This document shows, in pieces, positions 32,578 through 43,421 of a DNA stretch of 43,474 nucleotides. The stretch covers positions 1 through 43,474 of the forward strand of contig NZ_JAHZQQ010000012.1 in assembly GCF_019930045.1 (NCBI RefSeq). Reading direction: 5' to 3'. The notes beneath the pieces were generated by a model. That model was not told the DNA's origin and searched no databases. It saw only the letters and a list, made by a program, of their open reading frames with translations. The DNA comes from Streptococcus australis. Its GTDB lineage: Bacteria > Bacillota > Bacilli > Lactobacillales > Streptococcaceae. The stretch's first letter is position 1, and each line of letters opens with the position of its first letter. A program made the position numbers and the translations under genes.

Positions 32578-35500
32578 TTGGCAGGACATGACGTTCAATA
32601 CGGGAAACATCGGACCCGTCGTAGTTTTTCAAGAATCAAAGAAGTTCTTGATTTACCAAATTTGATTGAAATCCAAACGGATTCATTTAAAGATTTTCTG
32701 GATCATGGTTTGAAAGAAGTTTTCGAAGATGTATTGCCAATTTCGAACTTCACAGACACAATGGAGTTGGAATTCGTCGGCTATGAAATCAGAGAACCAA
32801 AGTATACCTTGGAAGAAGCACGTATCCATGATGCGAGCTATTCTGCCCCAATCTTTGTAACCTTCCGCTTGGTCAACAAGGAAACAGGCGAAATCAAAAC
32901 TCAAGAAGTCTTCTTTGGTGATTTCCCAATCATGACCGAGATGGGAACCTTTATCATCAATGGTGGAGAGCGGATCATCGTATCTCAGCTCGTACGTTCA
33001 CCAGGTGTCTACTTCAATGATAAGGTGGACAAGAACGGTAAGGTTGGCTATGGATCAACGGTTATTCCGAACCGTGGAGCTTGGCTAGAGCTTGAAACAG
33101 ACTCAAAAGATATTGCTTATACTCGTATCGACCGTACGCGTAAGATTCCATTTACGACCTTGGTTCGTGCCCTTGGTTTCTCTGGGGATGACGAGATTTT
33201 TGATATCTTTGGGGATAGCGAATTGGTTCGCAACACTGTTGAAAAAGATATCCACAAAAACCCAATGGATTCTCGTACAGATGAAGCCCTCAAAGAAATT
33301 TATGAGCGTCTTCGTCCAGGTGAGCCAAAAACAGCGGAAAGCTCACGTAGCTTGTTGGTAGCCCGTTTCTTTGATCCACGTCGTTATGACTTGGCCCCAG
33401 TTGGTCGCTACAAGATCAACAAGAAACTCAATATCAAGAACCGTTTGTTGAACCAAACGATCGCAGAACCATTGGTAGATGCTGAAACAGGAGAAATCCT
33501 TGTAGAAGCTGGTACCGTGATGACACGCGATGTCATCGACAGCATCTCAGAACATTTGGACGGTGATTTGAACAAGATTGTCTACACTCCAAATGATTCA
33601 GCAGTATTGACAGAACCAGTCGTTCTTCAAAAATTCAAGGTTGTGGCACCAACGGATCCAGACCGCGTTGTTACCATCATCGGCAATGCGAATCCAGATG
33701 ATAAGGTTCGTACCATCACCCCAGCCGATATCCTTGCTGAAATGAGCTACTTCCTTAACTTGGCTGAAGGTCTTGGCCGAGTGGATGATATCGACCACCT
33801 TGGAAACCGTCGTATCCGTGCCGTTGGTGAATTGCTTGCCAACCAAGTGCGTCTTGGACTTTCACGGATGGAACGTAACGTTCGTGAACGGATGTCTGTT
33901 CAAGATAACGAAGTATTAACACCTCAACAAATCATTAACATCCGTCCAGTAACTGCAGCAATCAAAGAATTCTTTGGATCTTCTCAATTGTCCCAGTTCA
34001 TGGACCAACACAACCCACTTTCTGAGTTGTCCCACAAACGTCGTTTGTCTGCCTTAGGGCCTGGTGGTTTGACACGTGACCGCGCTGGATATGAAGTCCG
34101 TGACGTGCACTACACTCACTATGGTCGTATGTGTCCGATCGAAACACCTGAAGGACCAAACATCGGTTTGATCAACAACTTGTCATCCTATGGACACTTG
34201 AACAAGTATGGTTTCATCCAAACGCCATACCGTAAAGTAGACCGTGAAAAAGGTGTGGTCACCAACGAAATCGTTTGGTTGACAGCTGATGAAGAAGATG
34301 AGTACATCGTAGCCCAGTCCAACTCTAAGTTGAACGAAAAAGGTGGTTTTGCTGAGCCAATCGTTATGGGACGTCACCGTGGTAACAACCAAGAGTTCCC
34401 ATCTGATCAAGTCGACTACATGGACGTATCTCCAAAACAGGTAGTTGCCGTTGCGACAGCATGTATTCCTTTCTTGGAAAACGATGACTCCAACCGTGCC
34501 CTCATGGGTGCCAACATGCAACGTCAGGCTGTGCCATTGATCGATCCAAAAGCGCCTTACGTGGGTACTGGTATGGAATACCAAGCAGCCCATGACTCAG
34601 GAGCTGCAGTCATTGCGCAACATGATGGGAAGGTTACTTATGCCGATGCTGACAAGGTAGAAGTTCGTCGGGAAGATGGATCTCTTGATGTTTACCATAT
34701 CCAAAAATTCCGTCGTTCAAACTCAGGTACGGCTTACAACCAACGTACCCTTGTAAAAGTTGGCGATGTCGTTGAAAAAGGCGACTTTATCGCAGACGGT
34801 CCATCGATGGAAAAAGGGGAAATGGCCCTTGGTCAAAACCCAATCGTTGCCTACATGACATGGGAAGGTTACAACTTCGAGGATGCCGTTATCATGAGCG
34901 AACGCTTGGTGAAAGAAGATGTCTACACATCTGTTCACTTGGAAGAATTCGAATCAGAAACGCGCGACACTAAGTTAGGCCCTGAAGAAATCACTCGTGA
35001 AATTCCAAACGTTGGGGAAGATGCTCTCAGAAACCTTGACGAAATGGGTATTATCCGTATCGGTGCGGAAGTAAAAGAAGGCGATATCTTAGTTGGGAAG
35101 GTGACACCGAAGGGTGAAAAAGATCTTTCTGCTGAAGAACGTCTCCTCCACGCGATTTTTGGAGATAAATCTCGTGAAGTGCGTGATACTTCTCTTCGTG
35201 TACCTCACGGTGGAGATGGTGTCGTTCGTGATGTCAAGATCTTTACGCGTGCAAACGGAGATGAATTGCAATCTGGTGTCAACATGTTGGTTCGTGTTTA
35301 CATCGCACAAAAACGCAAGATCCGCGTCGGAGATAAGATGGCCGGTCGTCACGGAAACAAAGGGGTTGTATCCCGTATTGTTCCTGTTGAAGACATGCCT
35401 TACCTTCCAGATGGTACACCAGTTGATATCATGTTGAACCCACTTGGGGTGCCATCACGTATGAATATCGGTCAGGTTATGGAACTTCACCTTGGTATGG

Positions 35501-36147
35501 CGGCTCGTAACTTGGGTATCCACATCGCAACACCAGTCTTTGACGGAGCAAGCTCAGAAGACCTCTGGGATACCGTTCGTGAAGCTGGTATGGATAGCGA
35601 TGCCAAGACCATTCTTTACGATGGTCGTACAGGTGAGCCATTTGACAACCGTGTTTCTGTCGGTGTCATGTACATGATCAAGCTTCACCACATGGTTGAT
35701 GATAAACTCCACGCTCGTTCTGTCGGACCATACTCAATGGTTACCCAACAACCACTCGGAGGTAAAGCTCAGTTTGGTGGACAACGTTTCGGGGAAATGG
35801 AAGTTTGGGCCCTTGAGGCTTATGGTGCGTCTAATGTCCTTCAAGAAATCTTGACCTACAAGTCAGACGATGTCAACGGACGTTTGAAAGCTTATGAAGC
35901 GATTACCAAAGGAAAACCAATTCCAAAACCAGGTGTACCAGAGTCCTTCCGAGTACTCGTGAAAGAATTACAATCACTTGGATTGGATATGCGTGTCTTA
36001 GATGAAGATGATAAAGAAGTCGAACTTCGCGATCTTGACGAAGGGGAAGACGACGATGTCATCCACGTAGATGATCTAGAAAAAGCACGTGAAAAAGCAG
36101 CCAAGGAAGCTCGCGCAGCTTTTGAAGCTGAAGGGAAAGAAGAATAA
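32578..36147 (+). CDS. rpoB: RNA polymerase beta subunit
   Basis: This 1189-aa core subunit of RNA polymerase starts at TTG 32578 behind AAAAGGAG ([22 protein letters not shown]), as is usual for streptococcal rpoB. The rifampicin region at about 465-500 ([20 protein letters not shown], then [13 protein letters not shown]) is wild type at the positions where resistance changes are common (the Gln, Asp, His and Ser equivalents of E. coli 513, 516, 526, 531). [13 protein letters not shown] and the C-terminal clamp parts are intact. The acidic tail ([15 protein letters not shown]) is typical. rpoC follows after 150 bp. Confidence 0.98.
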   Translation: MAGHDVQYGKHRTRRSFSRIKEVLDLPNLIEIQTDSFKDFLDHGLKEVFEDVLPISNFTDTMELEFVGYEIREPKYTLEEARIHDASYSAPIFVTFRLVNKETGEIKTQEVFFGDFPIMTEMGTFIINGGERIIVSQLVRSPGVYFNDKVDKNGKVGYGSTVIPNRGAWLELETDSKDIAYTRIDRTRKIPFTTLVRALGFSGDDEIFDIFGDSELVRNTVEKDIHKNPMDSRTDEALKEIYERLRPGEPKTAESSRSLLVARFFDPRRYDLAPVGRYKINKKLNIKNRLLNQTIAEPLVDAETGEILVEAGTVMTRDVIDSISEHLDGDLNKIVYTPNDSAVLTEPVVLQKFKVVAPTDPDRVVTIIGNANPDDKVRTITPADILAEMSYFLNLAEGLGRVDDIDHLGNRRIRAVGELLANQVRLGLSRMERNVRERMSVQDNEVLTPQQIINIRPVTAAIKEFFGSSQLSQFMDQHNPLSELSHKRRLSALGPGGLTRDRAGYEVRDVHYTHYGRMCPIETPEGPNIGLINNLSSYGHLNKYGFIQTPYRKVDREKGVVTNEIVWLTADEEDEYIVAQSNSKLNEKGGFAEPIVMGRHRGNNQEFPSDQVDYMDVSPKQVVAVATACIPFLENDDSNRALMGANMQRQAVPLIDPKAPYVGTGMEYQAAHDSGAAVIAQHDGKVTYADADKVEVRREDGSLDVYHIQKFRRSNSGTAYNQRTLVKVGDVVEKGDFIADGPSMEKGEMALGQNPIVAYMTWEGYNFEDAVIMSERLVKEDVYTSVHLEEFESETRDTKLGPEEITREIPNVGEDALRNLDEMGIIRIGAEVKEGDILVGKVTPKGEKDLSAEERLLHAIFGDKSREVRDTSLRVPHGGDGVVRDVKIFTRANGDELQSGVNMLVRVYIAQKRKIRVGDKMAGRHGNKGVVSRIVPVEDMPYLPDGTPVDIMLNPLGVPSRMNIGQVMELHLGMAARNLGIHIATPVFDGASSEDLWDTVREAGMDSDAKTILYDGRTGEPFDNRVSVGVMYMIKLHHMVDDKLHARSVGPYSMVTQQPLGGKAQFGGQRFGEMEVWALEAYGASNVLQEILTYKSDDVNGRLKAYEAITKGKPIPKPGVPESFRVLVKELQSLGLDMRVLDEDDKEVELRDLDEGEDDDVIHVDDLEKAREKAAKEARAAFEAEGKEE

Positions 36148-36210
36148 TTTAATATGTAGTTCAAGAGGATGGAAAACCTGAGAAGGTTCTCTATCCCAGG
36201 CTTTAGGCTT

Positions 36211-36241
36211 GAAGGAGTGAAGGAAATTCCTTCTCTCCTTC
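36211..36241 (+). other. Hairpin in the rpoB-rpoC spacer
   Basis: GAAGGAG...CTCCTTC encloses GAAGGAA/TTCCTTC, giving a long, almost perfect stem without a following T-run. It is more likely an mRNA processing or stability element than a terminator. Confidence 0.5.
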
Positions 36242-36297
36242 GCCAAAAAGCAGAAGAACATACAATCGATAATGAACATAAAGAAAGGTAAGAAATA

Positions 36298-39200
36298 GTG
36301 GTTGATGTAAATCGTTTTAAAAGTATGCAAATCACCCTAGCTTCTCCAAACAAGGTCCGTTCATGGTCTTATGGAGAGGTCAAGAAACCTGAAACAATCA
36401 ACTACCGTACATTGAAACCAGAACGTGAAGGTCTCTTTGATGAAGTCATCTTTGGACCGACAAAAGACTGGGAATGTGCGTGTGGAAAATACAAACGGAT
36501 TCGTTACAAAGGGATCGTTTGTGACCGCTGTGGTGTGGAAGTAACACGTGCCAAGGTTCGTCGTGAACGCATGGGACACATCGAATTGAAAGCACCTGTG
36601 TCACACATCTGGTACTTCAAAGGCATCCCTTCTCGTATGGGGTTGACCTTGGACATGAGTCCTCGTGCCCTTGAAGAAGTCATCTACTTCGCAGCTTATG
36701 TGGTGATCGATCCAAAAGATACACCGCTTGAGCACAAGTCTATCATGACAGAACGTGAATACCGTGAACGCTTGCGTGAATACGGACCAGGTTCCTTTGT
36801 CGCTAAGATGGGGGCAGAAGCGATCCAAGACCTCTTGAAACAAGTGGATTTGGAAGCTGAAATTGCTGTCTTGAAAGAAGAATTGAAGACTGCAACTGGT
36901 CAAAAACGTGTGAAGGCTGTTCGCCGTTTGGATGTCTTGGATGCCTTCTACAAATCTGGCAACAAGCCAGAATGGATGGTTCTCAACATCCTTCCCGTGA
37001 TTCCACCAGATCTTCGTCCGATGGTCCAATTGGATGGTGGCCGTTTTGCTGCCTCTGACTTGAATGACCTTTACCGTCGTGTGATCAACCGGAACAACCG
37101 TTTGGCACGTTTGCTTGAGTTGAATGCCCCTGGTATCATCGTGCAAAACGAAAAACGGATGCTCCAAGAAGCCGTTGATGCTTTGATCGACAACGGTCGT
37201 CGTGGTCGTCCGATCACAGGACCAGGTAGCCGTCCGCTTAAATCATTGAGCCACATGCTTAAAGGGAAACAAGGACGCTTCCGTCAAAACTTGCTCGGTA
37301 AACGTGTTGACTTCTCAGGACGTTCCGTTATCGCCGTTGGTCCGACTCTTAAGATGTACCAATGTGGTGTGCCACGTGAAATGGCCATCGAGCTCTTTAA
37401 ACCATTCGTGATGCGTGAAATCGTTGCGCGTGACATTGTGCAAAACGTAAAAGCAGCGAAGCGTTTGGTCGAACGTGGAGATGAGCGTATCTGGGATATC
37501 TTGGAAGAAGTGATCAAAGAACACCCAGTACTTTTGAACCGCGCACCTACCCTTCACCGTTTGGGTATCCAAGCCTTTGAACCTGTCTTGATTGACGGGA
37601 AAGCCCTTCGCTTGCACCCACTTGTCTGTGAAGCCTACAATGCCGACTTTGACGGTGACCAAATGGCCATTCACGTACCGCTTTCAGAAGAAGCCCAAGC
37701 AGAAGCTCGTATCTTGATGCTGGCTGCTGAGCATATCTTGAACCCTAAAGATGGTAAACCGGTTGTTACTCCATCACAGGATATGGTTTTGGGGAACTAC
37801 TACCTCACTATGGAAGAAGCTGGTCGTGAAGGTGAAGGCATGGTCTTCAAAGACCGTGATGAAGCGGTTATGGCCCTTCGCAATGGCTATGTTCACTTGC
37901 ATACTCGCGTCGGAATTGCGACCGATAGCTTGAACAAGCCATGGACAGAAGCGCAACAACACAAGATTCTCTTGACAACTGTTGGTAAGATCCTCTTTAA
38001 CGATATCATGCCTGCAGAACTTCCATATCTCCAAGAGCCAAATAATGCCAACTTGACAGAAGGCGTTCCAGCTAAGTACTTCTTGGAACCTGGTCAAGAT
38101 GTCAAAGCAGCGATTGAGAAATTGGAATTAAACGTTCCATTCAAGAAGAAAAACCTTGGAAATATCATCGCGGAAATCTTCAAGCGCTTCCGTACAACAG
38201 AAACATCTGCTTTCTTGGACCGTTTGAAAGACTTAGGTTACCACCACTCAACCCTTGCTGGTTTGACAGTGGGGATTGCCGATATTCCAGTTGTTGAAGA
38301 CAAGGCTGAAATCATTGAAGAATCTCACAAACGTGTAGAACAAATCACCAAACAGTTCCGTAAAGGGATGATTACAGATGATGAGCGCTACAATGCGGTT
38401 ACAGCTGAATGGCGTGCAGCCCGTGAGAAATTGGAAAAACGTCTGATTGATAACCAAGATCCGAAGAACCCAATCGTTATGATGATGGACTCTGGAGCCC
38501 GTGGTAACATCTCAAACTTCTCACAGCTTGCCGGTATGCGTGGTTTGATGGCCGCTCCAAACGGACGGATCATGGAATTGCCGATCCTTTCAAACTTCCG
38601 TGAAGGTTTGAGCGTTTTGGAAATGTTCTTCTCTACTCACGGTGCGCGTAAAGGGATGACCGATACGGCCCTTAAGACAGCCGACTCAGGTTACTTGACT
38701 CGTCGTTTGGTTGACGTTGCCCAAGACGTGATCATTCGTGAAGATGACTGTGGAACTGACCGTGGACTTCTGATTACCTCTATTACAGATGGTAAAGAAA
38801 TGATTGAACCATTGGAAGAACGTTTGACAGGTCGTTATACCAAGAAAACTGTTAAACATCCTGAAACAGGAGAAGTCATCGTTGGTCCAGATACCTTGAT
38901 TACAGAAGATATCGCTCGCGACATCGTCAATGCAGGTGTTGAAGCAGTGACCATCCGTTCTGTCTTCACATGTAACACTCGTCATGGTGTCTGCCGTCAC
39001 TGTTATGGTATCAACTTGGCGACTGGTGATGCGGTTGAAGTTGGTGAAGCAGTCGGAACCATCGCTGCCCAATCTATCGGGGAACCTGGTACACAGTTGA
39101 CCATGCGTACCTTCCACACGGGTGGGGTTGCCTCAAATACCGATATCACGCAAGGTCTTCCTCGTGTTCAAGAAATCTTTGAAGCCCGCAATCCGAAAGG

Positions 39201-39951
39201 GGAAGCGGTCATCACTGAGGTCAAAGGGGAAGTCACGGCTATTGAAGAAGATGCTTCTACACGTACCAAGAAAGTCTTTGTACGTGGTGCAACTGGAGAG
39301 GGAGAATACGTTGTCCCTTACACAGCCCGCATGAAAGTCGAAGTGGGAGATCAAGTCTCTCGCGGTGCGGCATTGACAGAAGGGTCTATCCAACCAAAAC
39401 GTCTCCTTGCTGTCCGTGATGTCTTGTCAGTTGAAACTTACCTCCTTGCGGAAGTACAAAAAGTATACCGTAGCCAAGGGGTAGAAATCGGCGACAAACA
39501 CATCGAGGTAATGGTGCGTCAAATGATCCGTAAGGTTCGCGTTATGGATCCAGGAGATACAGACCTTCTCATGGGTACTCTCATGGATATCACAGACTTT
39601 ACAGATGCCAACCGTGATGTGGTTATTTCTGGTGGGGTTCCTGCGACGGCTCGTCCTGTCCTTATGGGAATTACCAAAGCCTCTCTTGAAACCAATAGTT
39701 TCTTGTCGGCGGCTTCCTTCCAGGAAACAACTCGTGTCCTTACTGACGCAGCGATTCGTGGTAAGAAAGACCATCTCCTTGGACTTAAGGAAAATGTTAT
39801 CATTGGTAAGATTATTCCAGCTGGTACAGGTATGGCTCGTTACCGTAACTTGGAACCACAAGCAGTCAATGAAGTCGAAATTATCGAAGAAATTCCTGTT
39901 ACAGAAGAAACAACTGAAATGGTTGAAGCAACTGTAGTGGAAGAAAATTAA
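36298..39951 (+). CDS. rpoC: RNA polymerase beta' subunit
   Basis: This 1217-aa subunit starts at GTG 36298 behind AAAGGTAAG. The N-terminal zinc site is Cys60, Cys62, Cys75 and Cys78. The catalytic Mg motif NADFDGDQM lies at about 447-455. The second zinc cluster (CGTDRG, then [13 protein letters not shown]) and the trigger-loop region ([19 protein letters not shown]) are intact. The C-terminal [20 protein letters not shown] acidic tail ([17 protein letters not shown]) is characteristic of streptococci. It is co-transcribed with rpoB and followed by a terminator. Confidence 0.98.
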   Translation: MVDVNRFKSMQITLASPNKVRSWSYGEVKKPETINYRTLKPEREGLFDEVIFGPTKDWECACGKYKRIRYKGIVCDRCGVEVTRAKVRRERMGHIELKAPVSHIWYFKGIPSRMGLTLDMSPRALEEVIYFAAYVVIDPKDTPLEHKSIMTEREYRERLREYGPGSFVAKMGAEAIQDLLKQVDLEAEIAVLKEELKTATGQKRVKAVRRLDVLDAFYKSGNKPEWMVLNILPVIPPDLRPMVQLDGGRFAASDLNDLYRRVINRNNRLARLLELNAPGIIVQNEKRMLQEAVDALIDNGRRGRPITGPGSRPLKSLSHMLKGKQGRFRQNLLGKRVDFSGRSVIAVGPTLKMYQCGVPREMAIELFKPFVMREIVARDIVQNVKAAKRLVERGDERIWDILEEVIKEHPVLLNRAPTLHRLGIQAFEPVLIDGKALRLHPLVCEAYNADFDGDQMAIHVPLSEEAQAEARILMLAAEHILNPKDGKPVVTPSQDMVLGNYYLTMEEAGREGEGMVFKDRDEAVMALRNGYVHLHTRVGIATDSLNKPWTEAQQHKILLTTVGKILFNDIMPAELPYLQEPNNANLTEGVPAKYFLEPGQDVKAAIEKLELNVPFKKKNLGNIIAEIFKRFRTTETSAFLDRLKDLGYHHSTLAGLTVGIADIPVVEDKAEIIEESHKRVEQITKQFRKGMITDDERYNAVTAEWRAAREKLEKRLIDNQDPKNPIVMMMDSGARGNISNFSQLAGMRGLMAAPNGRIMELPILSNFREGLSVLEMFFSTHGARKGMTDTALKTADSGYLTRRLVDVAQDVIIREDDCGTDRGLLITSITDGKEMIEPLEERLTGRYTKKTVKHPETGEVIVGPDTLITEDIARDIVNAGVEAVTIRSVFTCNTRHGVCRHCYGINLATGDAVEVGEAVGTIAAQSIGEPGTQLTMRTFHTGGVASNTDITQGLPRVQEIFEARNPKGEAVITEVKGEVTAIEEDASTRTKKVFVRGATGEGEYVVPYTARMKVEVGDQVSRGAALTEGSIQPKRLLAVRDVLSVETYLLAEVQKVYRSQGVEIGDKHIEVMVRQMIRKVRVMDPGDTDLLMGTLMDITDFTDANRDVVISGGVPATARPVLMGITKASLETNSFLSAASFQETTRVLTDAAIRGKKDHLLGLKENVIIGKIIPAGTGMARYRNLEPQAVNEVEIIEEIPVTEETTEMVEATVVEEN

Positions 39952-39957
39952 TCCTAA

Positions 39958-39994
39958 AAGAAGCTTTACTGATCTTCAGTAAGGCTTCTTTTTT
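39958..39994 (+). terminator. rpoBC terminator
   Basis: AGAAGCTTTACTGA pairs with TCAGTAAGGCTTCT (one G-U pair) and TTTTTT follows. Confidence 0.9.
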
Positions 39995-40130
39995 ATGCCT
40001 AAAAATGAATAGAAAGACACTGTTTTCTCCTATAATACCAGGTCAAAAATATGCGTAAATATGAATATATATTTGATAAAATTCATATTTAATGATTTTA
40101 AAACAAGCTTTAGAAACATTTGAATGTTAA
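39995..40130. other. AT-rich intergenic segment with a 10-bp inverted repeat
   Basis: AAATATGAAT (40057-40066) and ATTCATATTT (40081-40090) form a perfect inverted repeat, an operator or hairpin candidate. A TATAAT lies at 40031-40036 but without a good -35. No gene is seen. Confidence 0.4.
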
Positions 40131-40328
40131 AATAAATATGGTATAAAAACCAGTCATTTCAAGGGTTTTAAGGACTTGAGGCTCACAAATATTACACATA
40201 AATTACAGATTATTAAAAATCCATTAAATGTATTACGAAAGCATTGAGATAGTTTGACTTTTGAAGCTATTGGCGGTAGAATGAATGGGAAATATGTTGT
40301 TGATTTTGTTAATAAAATCACAAGGTAA
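40131..40328 (+). pseudogene. Possible gene remnant (C-terminal fragment with internal stop)
   Basis: One plus-strand frame reads 38 codons, a TGA at 40245-40247, then 26 more codons to TAA 40326-40328. The second part (LTFEAIGGRMNGKYVVDF) looks protein-like in composition. I do not recognise the family. It could be the decayed end of a gene lost from this junction, or chance in AT-rich DNA. The remnant ends 9 bp before the epimerase gene and could supply part of its leader. Confidence 0.3.
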
Positions 40329-40337
40329 AAAGGTGAG

Positions 40338-41492
40338 ATGATGAAAAAGATTAAAGTGATGGTTGTTTTTGGAACGCGCCCAGAAGCTATTAAAATGGCT
40401 CCCCTGGTTTTAGAGCTCCAAAAGCAAAGTGAGACCATTGAAACGATCACAGTGGTAACTGCACAGCATCGTCAAATGCTGGATCAAGTACTAGAAACCT
40501 TCCGTATTCAACCGGATTACGATCTAGACATCATGGGGAAAAACCAATCTCTTTTAGATATCACGGCTAGAATTCTTGAAAAATTTGATCCAGTCGTGAA
40601 AGAAGTGCAACCGGATATGATTTTGGTCCATGGGGACACAACGACGACGTTTGCGGCTAGTCTTGTTGCCTTCTATAACCAAGTTCGTATCGGTCACGTA
40701 GAGGCGGGGCTCAGAACCTTCGATAAGTATTCGCCTTTCCCTGAGGAGATGAACCGTCAAATGACGGATAACTTGGCGGATCTCTATTTTGCCCCAACCA
40801 GTGAAAGCAAGGCCAATCTTCTCATGGAACATCATCCAGAGCCGTCCATTTTCATTACAGGGAATACGGCGATTGATGCCCTGCGATTAACAGTACAAGA
40901 GGATTATCACCACCAGGTCCTTGATCAGTTGGATCCGCAGAAGAAGTTGGTCTTAGTGACTATGCACCGTCGGGAAAACCAAGGCCAACCGATGCGAGCT
41001 GTGTTTGGTGCCTTGAGAGAAATGGTGGATGCCCATCCGGAATTGGAAGTTGTGTATCCAGTTCACCTCAGTCCAGCTGTTCAAGAGGCGGCTAAAGACA
41101 TTTTAGGAGAGCACGACCGCATTCATTTGATTGCGCCTTTGGACGTTTTTGACTTTCATAACCTCGCATCGAGAAGTTACTTTATTATGTCTGATTCGGG
41201 AGGAGTTCAGGAGGAGGCCCCTTCTCTAGGCAAGCCTGTCTTAGTCCTTCGGGATACGACCGAACGTCCAGAAGGTGTCAAAGCTGGAACTTTAAAATTG
41301 GTCGGAACCGACCCTGAGCGCGTGAAGGAGGAAATGACGGCTCTGTTAACGGATCCAGATCTGTATCAAAAAATGGCTTCGGCTCGAAATCCATATGGAG
41401 ATGGGAAGGCATCTGAGCGGATTGTTCAAGCCATTCAGCACTATTATGGCCTCGTTGACTCGGTATCTGAATTTATAGAGGGAGAGATTTAG
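40338..41492 (+). CDS. wecB: UDP-N-acetylglucosamine 2-epimerase (non-hydrolysing)
   Basis: This 384-aa enzyme interconverts UDP-GlcNAc and UDP-ManNAc, supplying ManNAc for surface polysaccharides. Family motifs are visible: VFGTRPEAIKMAPLV at the N-terminus, VHGDTTTTFA, HVEAGLRTFDKYSPFPEEMNR, TMHRREN and SDSGGVQEEAPSLGKPVLVLR with RTTERPEG-like DTTERPEG. Length is typical. ATG 40338 has AAGGTGAG upstream; the next codon is also ATG. It heads an operon with a membrane protein and a glycosyltransferase (2 bp to the next gene), so it is likely dedicated to that polysaccharide. Also named mnaA. Confidence 0.93.
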   Translation: MMKKIKVMVVFGTRPEAIKMAPLVLELQKQSETIETITVVTAQHRQMLDQVLETFRIQPDYDLDIMGKNQSLLDITARILEKFDPVVKEVQPDMILVHGDTTTTFAASLVAFYNQVRIGHVEAGLRTFDKYSPFPEEMNRQMTDNLADLYFAPTSESKANLLMEHHPEPSIFITGNTAIDALRLTVQEDYHHQVLDQLDPQKKLVLVTMHRRENQGQPMRAVFGALREMVDAHPELEVVYPVHLSPAVQEAAKDILGEHDRIHLIAPLDVFDFHNLASRSYFIMSDSGGVQEEAPSLGKPVLVLRDTTERPEGVKAGTLKLVGTDPERVKEEMTALLTDPDLYQKMASARNPYGDGKASERIVQAIQHYYGLVDSVSEFIEGEI

Positions 41493-41494
41493 GA

Positions 41495-42283
41495 ATGAAA
41501 AGAAGGAATTATTTAGGAGACTGGATGCTTATTTTAGTCGGCTTTGTATTGGCCGTCCTGATATACTGTCTATTCTTTGCACGGGAAATTATCATTGAGG
41601 AAGCTCTCTTTCTCGTGTTAGCCTTGTTTGCCTCTCTTGTCTTATCCAATTTGCTTCTGACCTGGACGATTTTAATTTCAGTCGGTTTAGGAATTGTCTT
41701 TCTGGTGGCAGGAGTTGTGTATATCCCTGCAAACCAGGCACTGTTATTGCTTTTCTCTTTCCCTATTCTGATTGGAATACTATCAAAAATTCGCTACTAC
41801 TTATTTAAAGAAGTTGCCAAGGTTCAAAATCAAGAAGAAGACGCTGGAGTTGCCTACCGTGGCTTGCTGGAACACTCAGGTGTTCAACAAGAACAGAAAT
41901 TACAAGCTCTTTTGATTCATTGGTCGCATGAGGAACTCTTCTATCAAATTCATCCTCGTGAGTACAATCGGACGCTGAACCAAATTCATTATCTGATTGG
42001 CCACCATTTGATACAAGATGAGAGACTTTATTATGTTTCAGATGGCAATTTCCTAGTACTTACGAATAGTCAGCAACGAAATTTGCAAGAATATTATCAG
42101 TTGTATTTAAAAAATCAATTAGAATCTCTGGTCTTTAAGGGAGAAGACGGTAATCAAGCGATTCAATTCCAAAAAGGATACTTGGTGGTGGATTCGACCA
42201 ATCGGACGAAATTCCATAGCTACCAGGAAGCCATTAGTAACTTGAAACGTCAACTTGAAACGGATATTATTGTGGAATATTAG
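41495..42283 (+). CDS. Membrane protein with degenerate GGDEF-like domain (YdaK-like)
   Basis: This 262-aa protein has about four membrane helices in residues 10-100, then a cytoplasmic domain of ~160 residues. In that domain YYVSDGNFLVL (179-189) sits where GGDEF proteins have YGGDEFxxL, with SDGNF at 182-186 replacing GGDEF. The preceding helix-rich part fits the GGDEF alpha/beta layout. It cannot make c-di-GMP if that alignment is right. The comparison is with B. subtilis YdaK, a degenerate GGDEF protein beside the YdaM glycosyltransferase. The start ATG 41495 follows GAGGGAGAG, 2 bp after wecB. The domain call is from pattern only; a profile search would decide. Confidence 0.6.
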   Translation: MKRRNYLGDWMLILVGFVLAVLIYCLFFAREIIIEEALFLVLALFASLVLSNLLLTWTILISVGLGIVFLVAGVVYIPANQALLLLFSFPILIGILSKIRYYLFKEVAKVQNQEEDAGVAYRGLLEHSGVQQEQKLQALLIHWSHEELFYQIHPREYNRTLNQIHYLIGHHLIQDERLYYVSDGNFLVLTNSQQRNLQEYYQLYLKNQLESLVFKGEDGNQAIQFQKGYLVVDSTNRTKFHSYQEAISNLKRQLETDIIVEY

Positions 42284-42292
42284 GAGGAACCG

Positions 42293-42433
42293 ATGACTCT
42301 TACAAACCTATTTTTTGGGCTAGCCTTAGGGATTAGTCTATTCTTTGCGGTGTGCTTCTGTGCATTATTCATTGCCTACTTGGTCATCTACCATCGGGTA
42401 AACAAAAACTTTAAGGCGGTGGACCATGATTAG
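42293..42433 (+). CDS. Small membrane protein (46 aa) of the polysaccharide operon
   Basis: This short gene starts at ATG 42293 with AGGAGG 5-6 nt upstream. It encodes 46 residues with a single long hydrophobic helix (FFGLALGISLFFAVCF through AYLVIYH) and a basic tail (HRVNKNFKAVDHD). It starts 9 bp after the YdaK-like gene and overlaps the glycosyltransferase start by 8 bp. The ribosome binding site and overlaps make it a real gene in my view. It may be a subunit or assembly factor of the membrane synthase, in the way small proteins accompany other processive synthases. No homolog is recognised. Confidence 0.7.
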   Translation: MTLTNLFFGLALGISLFFAVCFCALFIAYLVIYHRVNKNFKAVDHD

Positions 42434-43421
42434 TCAAATTTTAATGATTTTCACCTTGATTTCTATCTGGTTGTCTCTAGCCTGGGGCTTGGTGATCTTG
42501 ATTTCAGCGGTTCAATTCTGGTTGAAACACAGTGATTTCCGTGTGGATACAAGCCCGCTTCTCTATTATCCTAAAGTAACTATCGTGGTACCTGCCCACA
42601 ATGAAGATGTGGTGATTGCTCAAACTGCTAAGGCGATTTTGGATATGAATTACCCTCATGATCGTGTGGAGTTGCTTCTATTTGCAGATAACTGCTCGGA
42701 TCGTACCTATGAGGAATGTCTAGCTGTCAAATCCCTTCCGGAATACGCTGGCCGAGACGTGACCATTATTGACCGTACCGGTACAGGTGGGAAAGCTGGA
42801 GTATTGAATGATGCCTTGAAGATGGCGACAGGAGATTATATCTGTGTCTATGATGCGGATGCCATGCCTGAGAAAAATGCTCTTTATTTCTTGGTCAAGG
42901 AAGTTCTTAAAGATCCAGAACGCCATGTTGCTTCATTTGGACGCAACAAGACGAGAAATGCCAACCAGAATTTCTTGACGCGTTGTATCAACCAAGAAAT
43001 CGTCGTGACCCAACGGGTTCACCACGTCGGGATGTGGAATCTCTTCAAAATCGGACGGATTCCAGGTACCAACTTTATTATCCAAACAGAATTTGTCAAA
43101 AGTATCGGTGGTTGGAAGAATGGTGCCTTGACGGAGGACACGGATATTTCCTTCAAGATCATGCAAAGCGGAAAACTGATCGCTTTGGCCTACAACTCGG
43201 AAGCCTTCCAACAAGAGCCAGAGACCCTAAAAACCTACTACATGCAACGGAAACGTTGGGCAAAAGGGAACTACGAGGTTGTACTTTCCAACTTTAAACA
43301 CTTATTTGGCAAAGGAAACTGGCGTGTTAAGTTAGAAGTCTTTAACTATTCTTGTATCTTCTTTTGGTTTAACTTTGCCATTGTTCTTTCTGATTTGGAT
43401 TCTGTCAATAATTTTGTGTAA
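42426..43421 (+). pseudogene. Processive family-2 glycosyltransferase, 3' end cut by an IS
   Basis: This 331-aa fragment is a membrane GT2 synthase (YdaM/IcaA/BcsA type). An N-terminal helix (about 5-32) is followed by the GT-A domain VTIVVPAHNE (51-60), ADNCSD, DADAMP (143-148), the catalytic TED (236-238) and QRKRW (274-278), the mark of processive enzymes. A membrane helix starts near 308, but the frame ends at 331 while relatives have ~400-430 residues with more helices. The last seven residues (DSVNNFV) come from sequence that looks like an IS256-type end. It would polymerise a hexosamine polymer, possibly ManNAc-containing given wecB. The remainder may continue on the other side of the IS. 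Confidence 0.75.

Noticed and set aside
36211..36241. Terminator between rpoB and rpoC
   Set aside because: The stem is strong but no T-run follows and rpoC must be co-expressed, so it is better seen as a processing or stability hairpin.
35892..36353. 153-aa minus-strand frame over the rpoB end and spacer
   Set aside because: It is a serine-rich antisense shadow of the acidic rpoB C-terminus, with no ribosome binding site.
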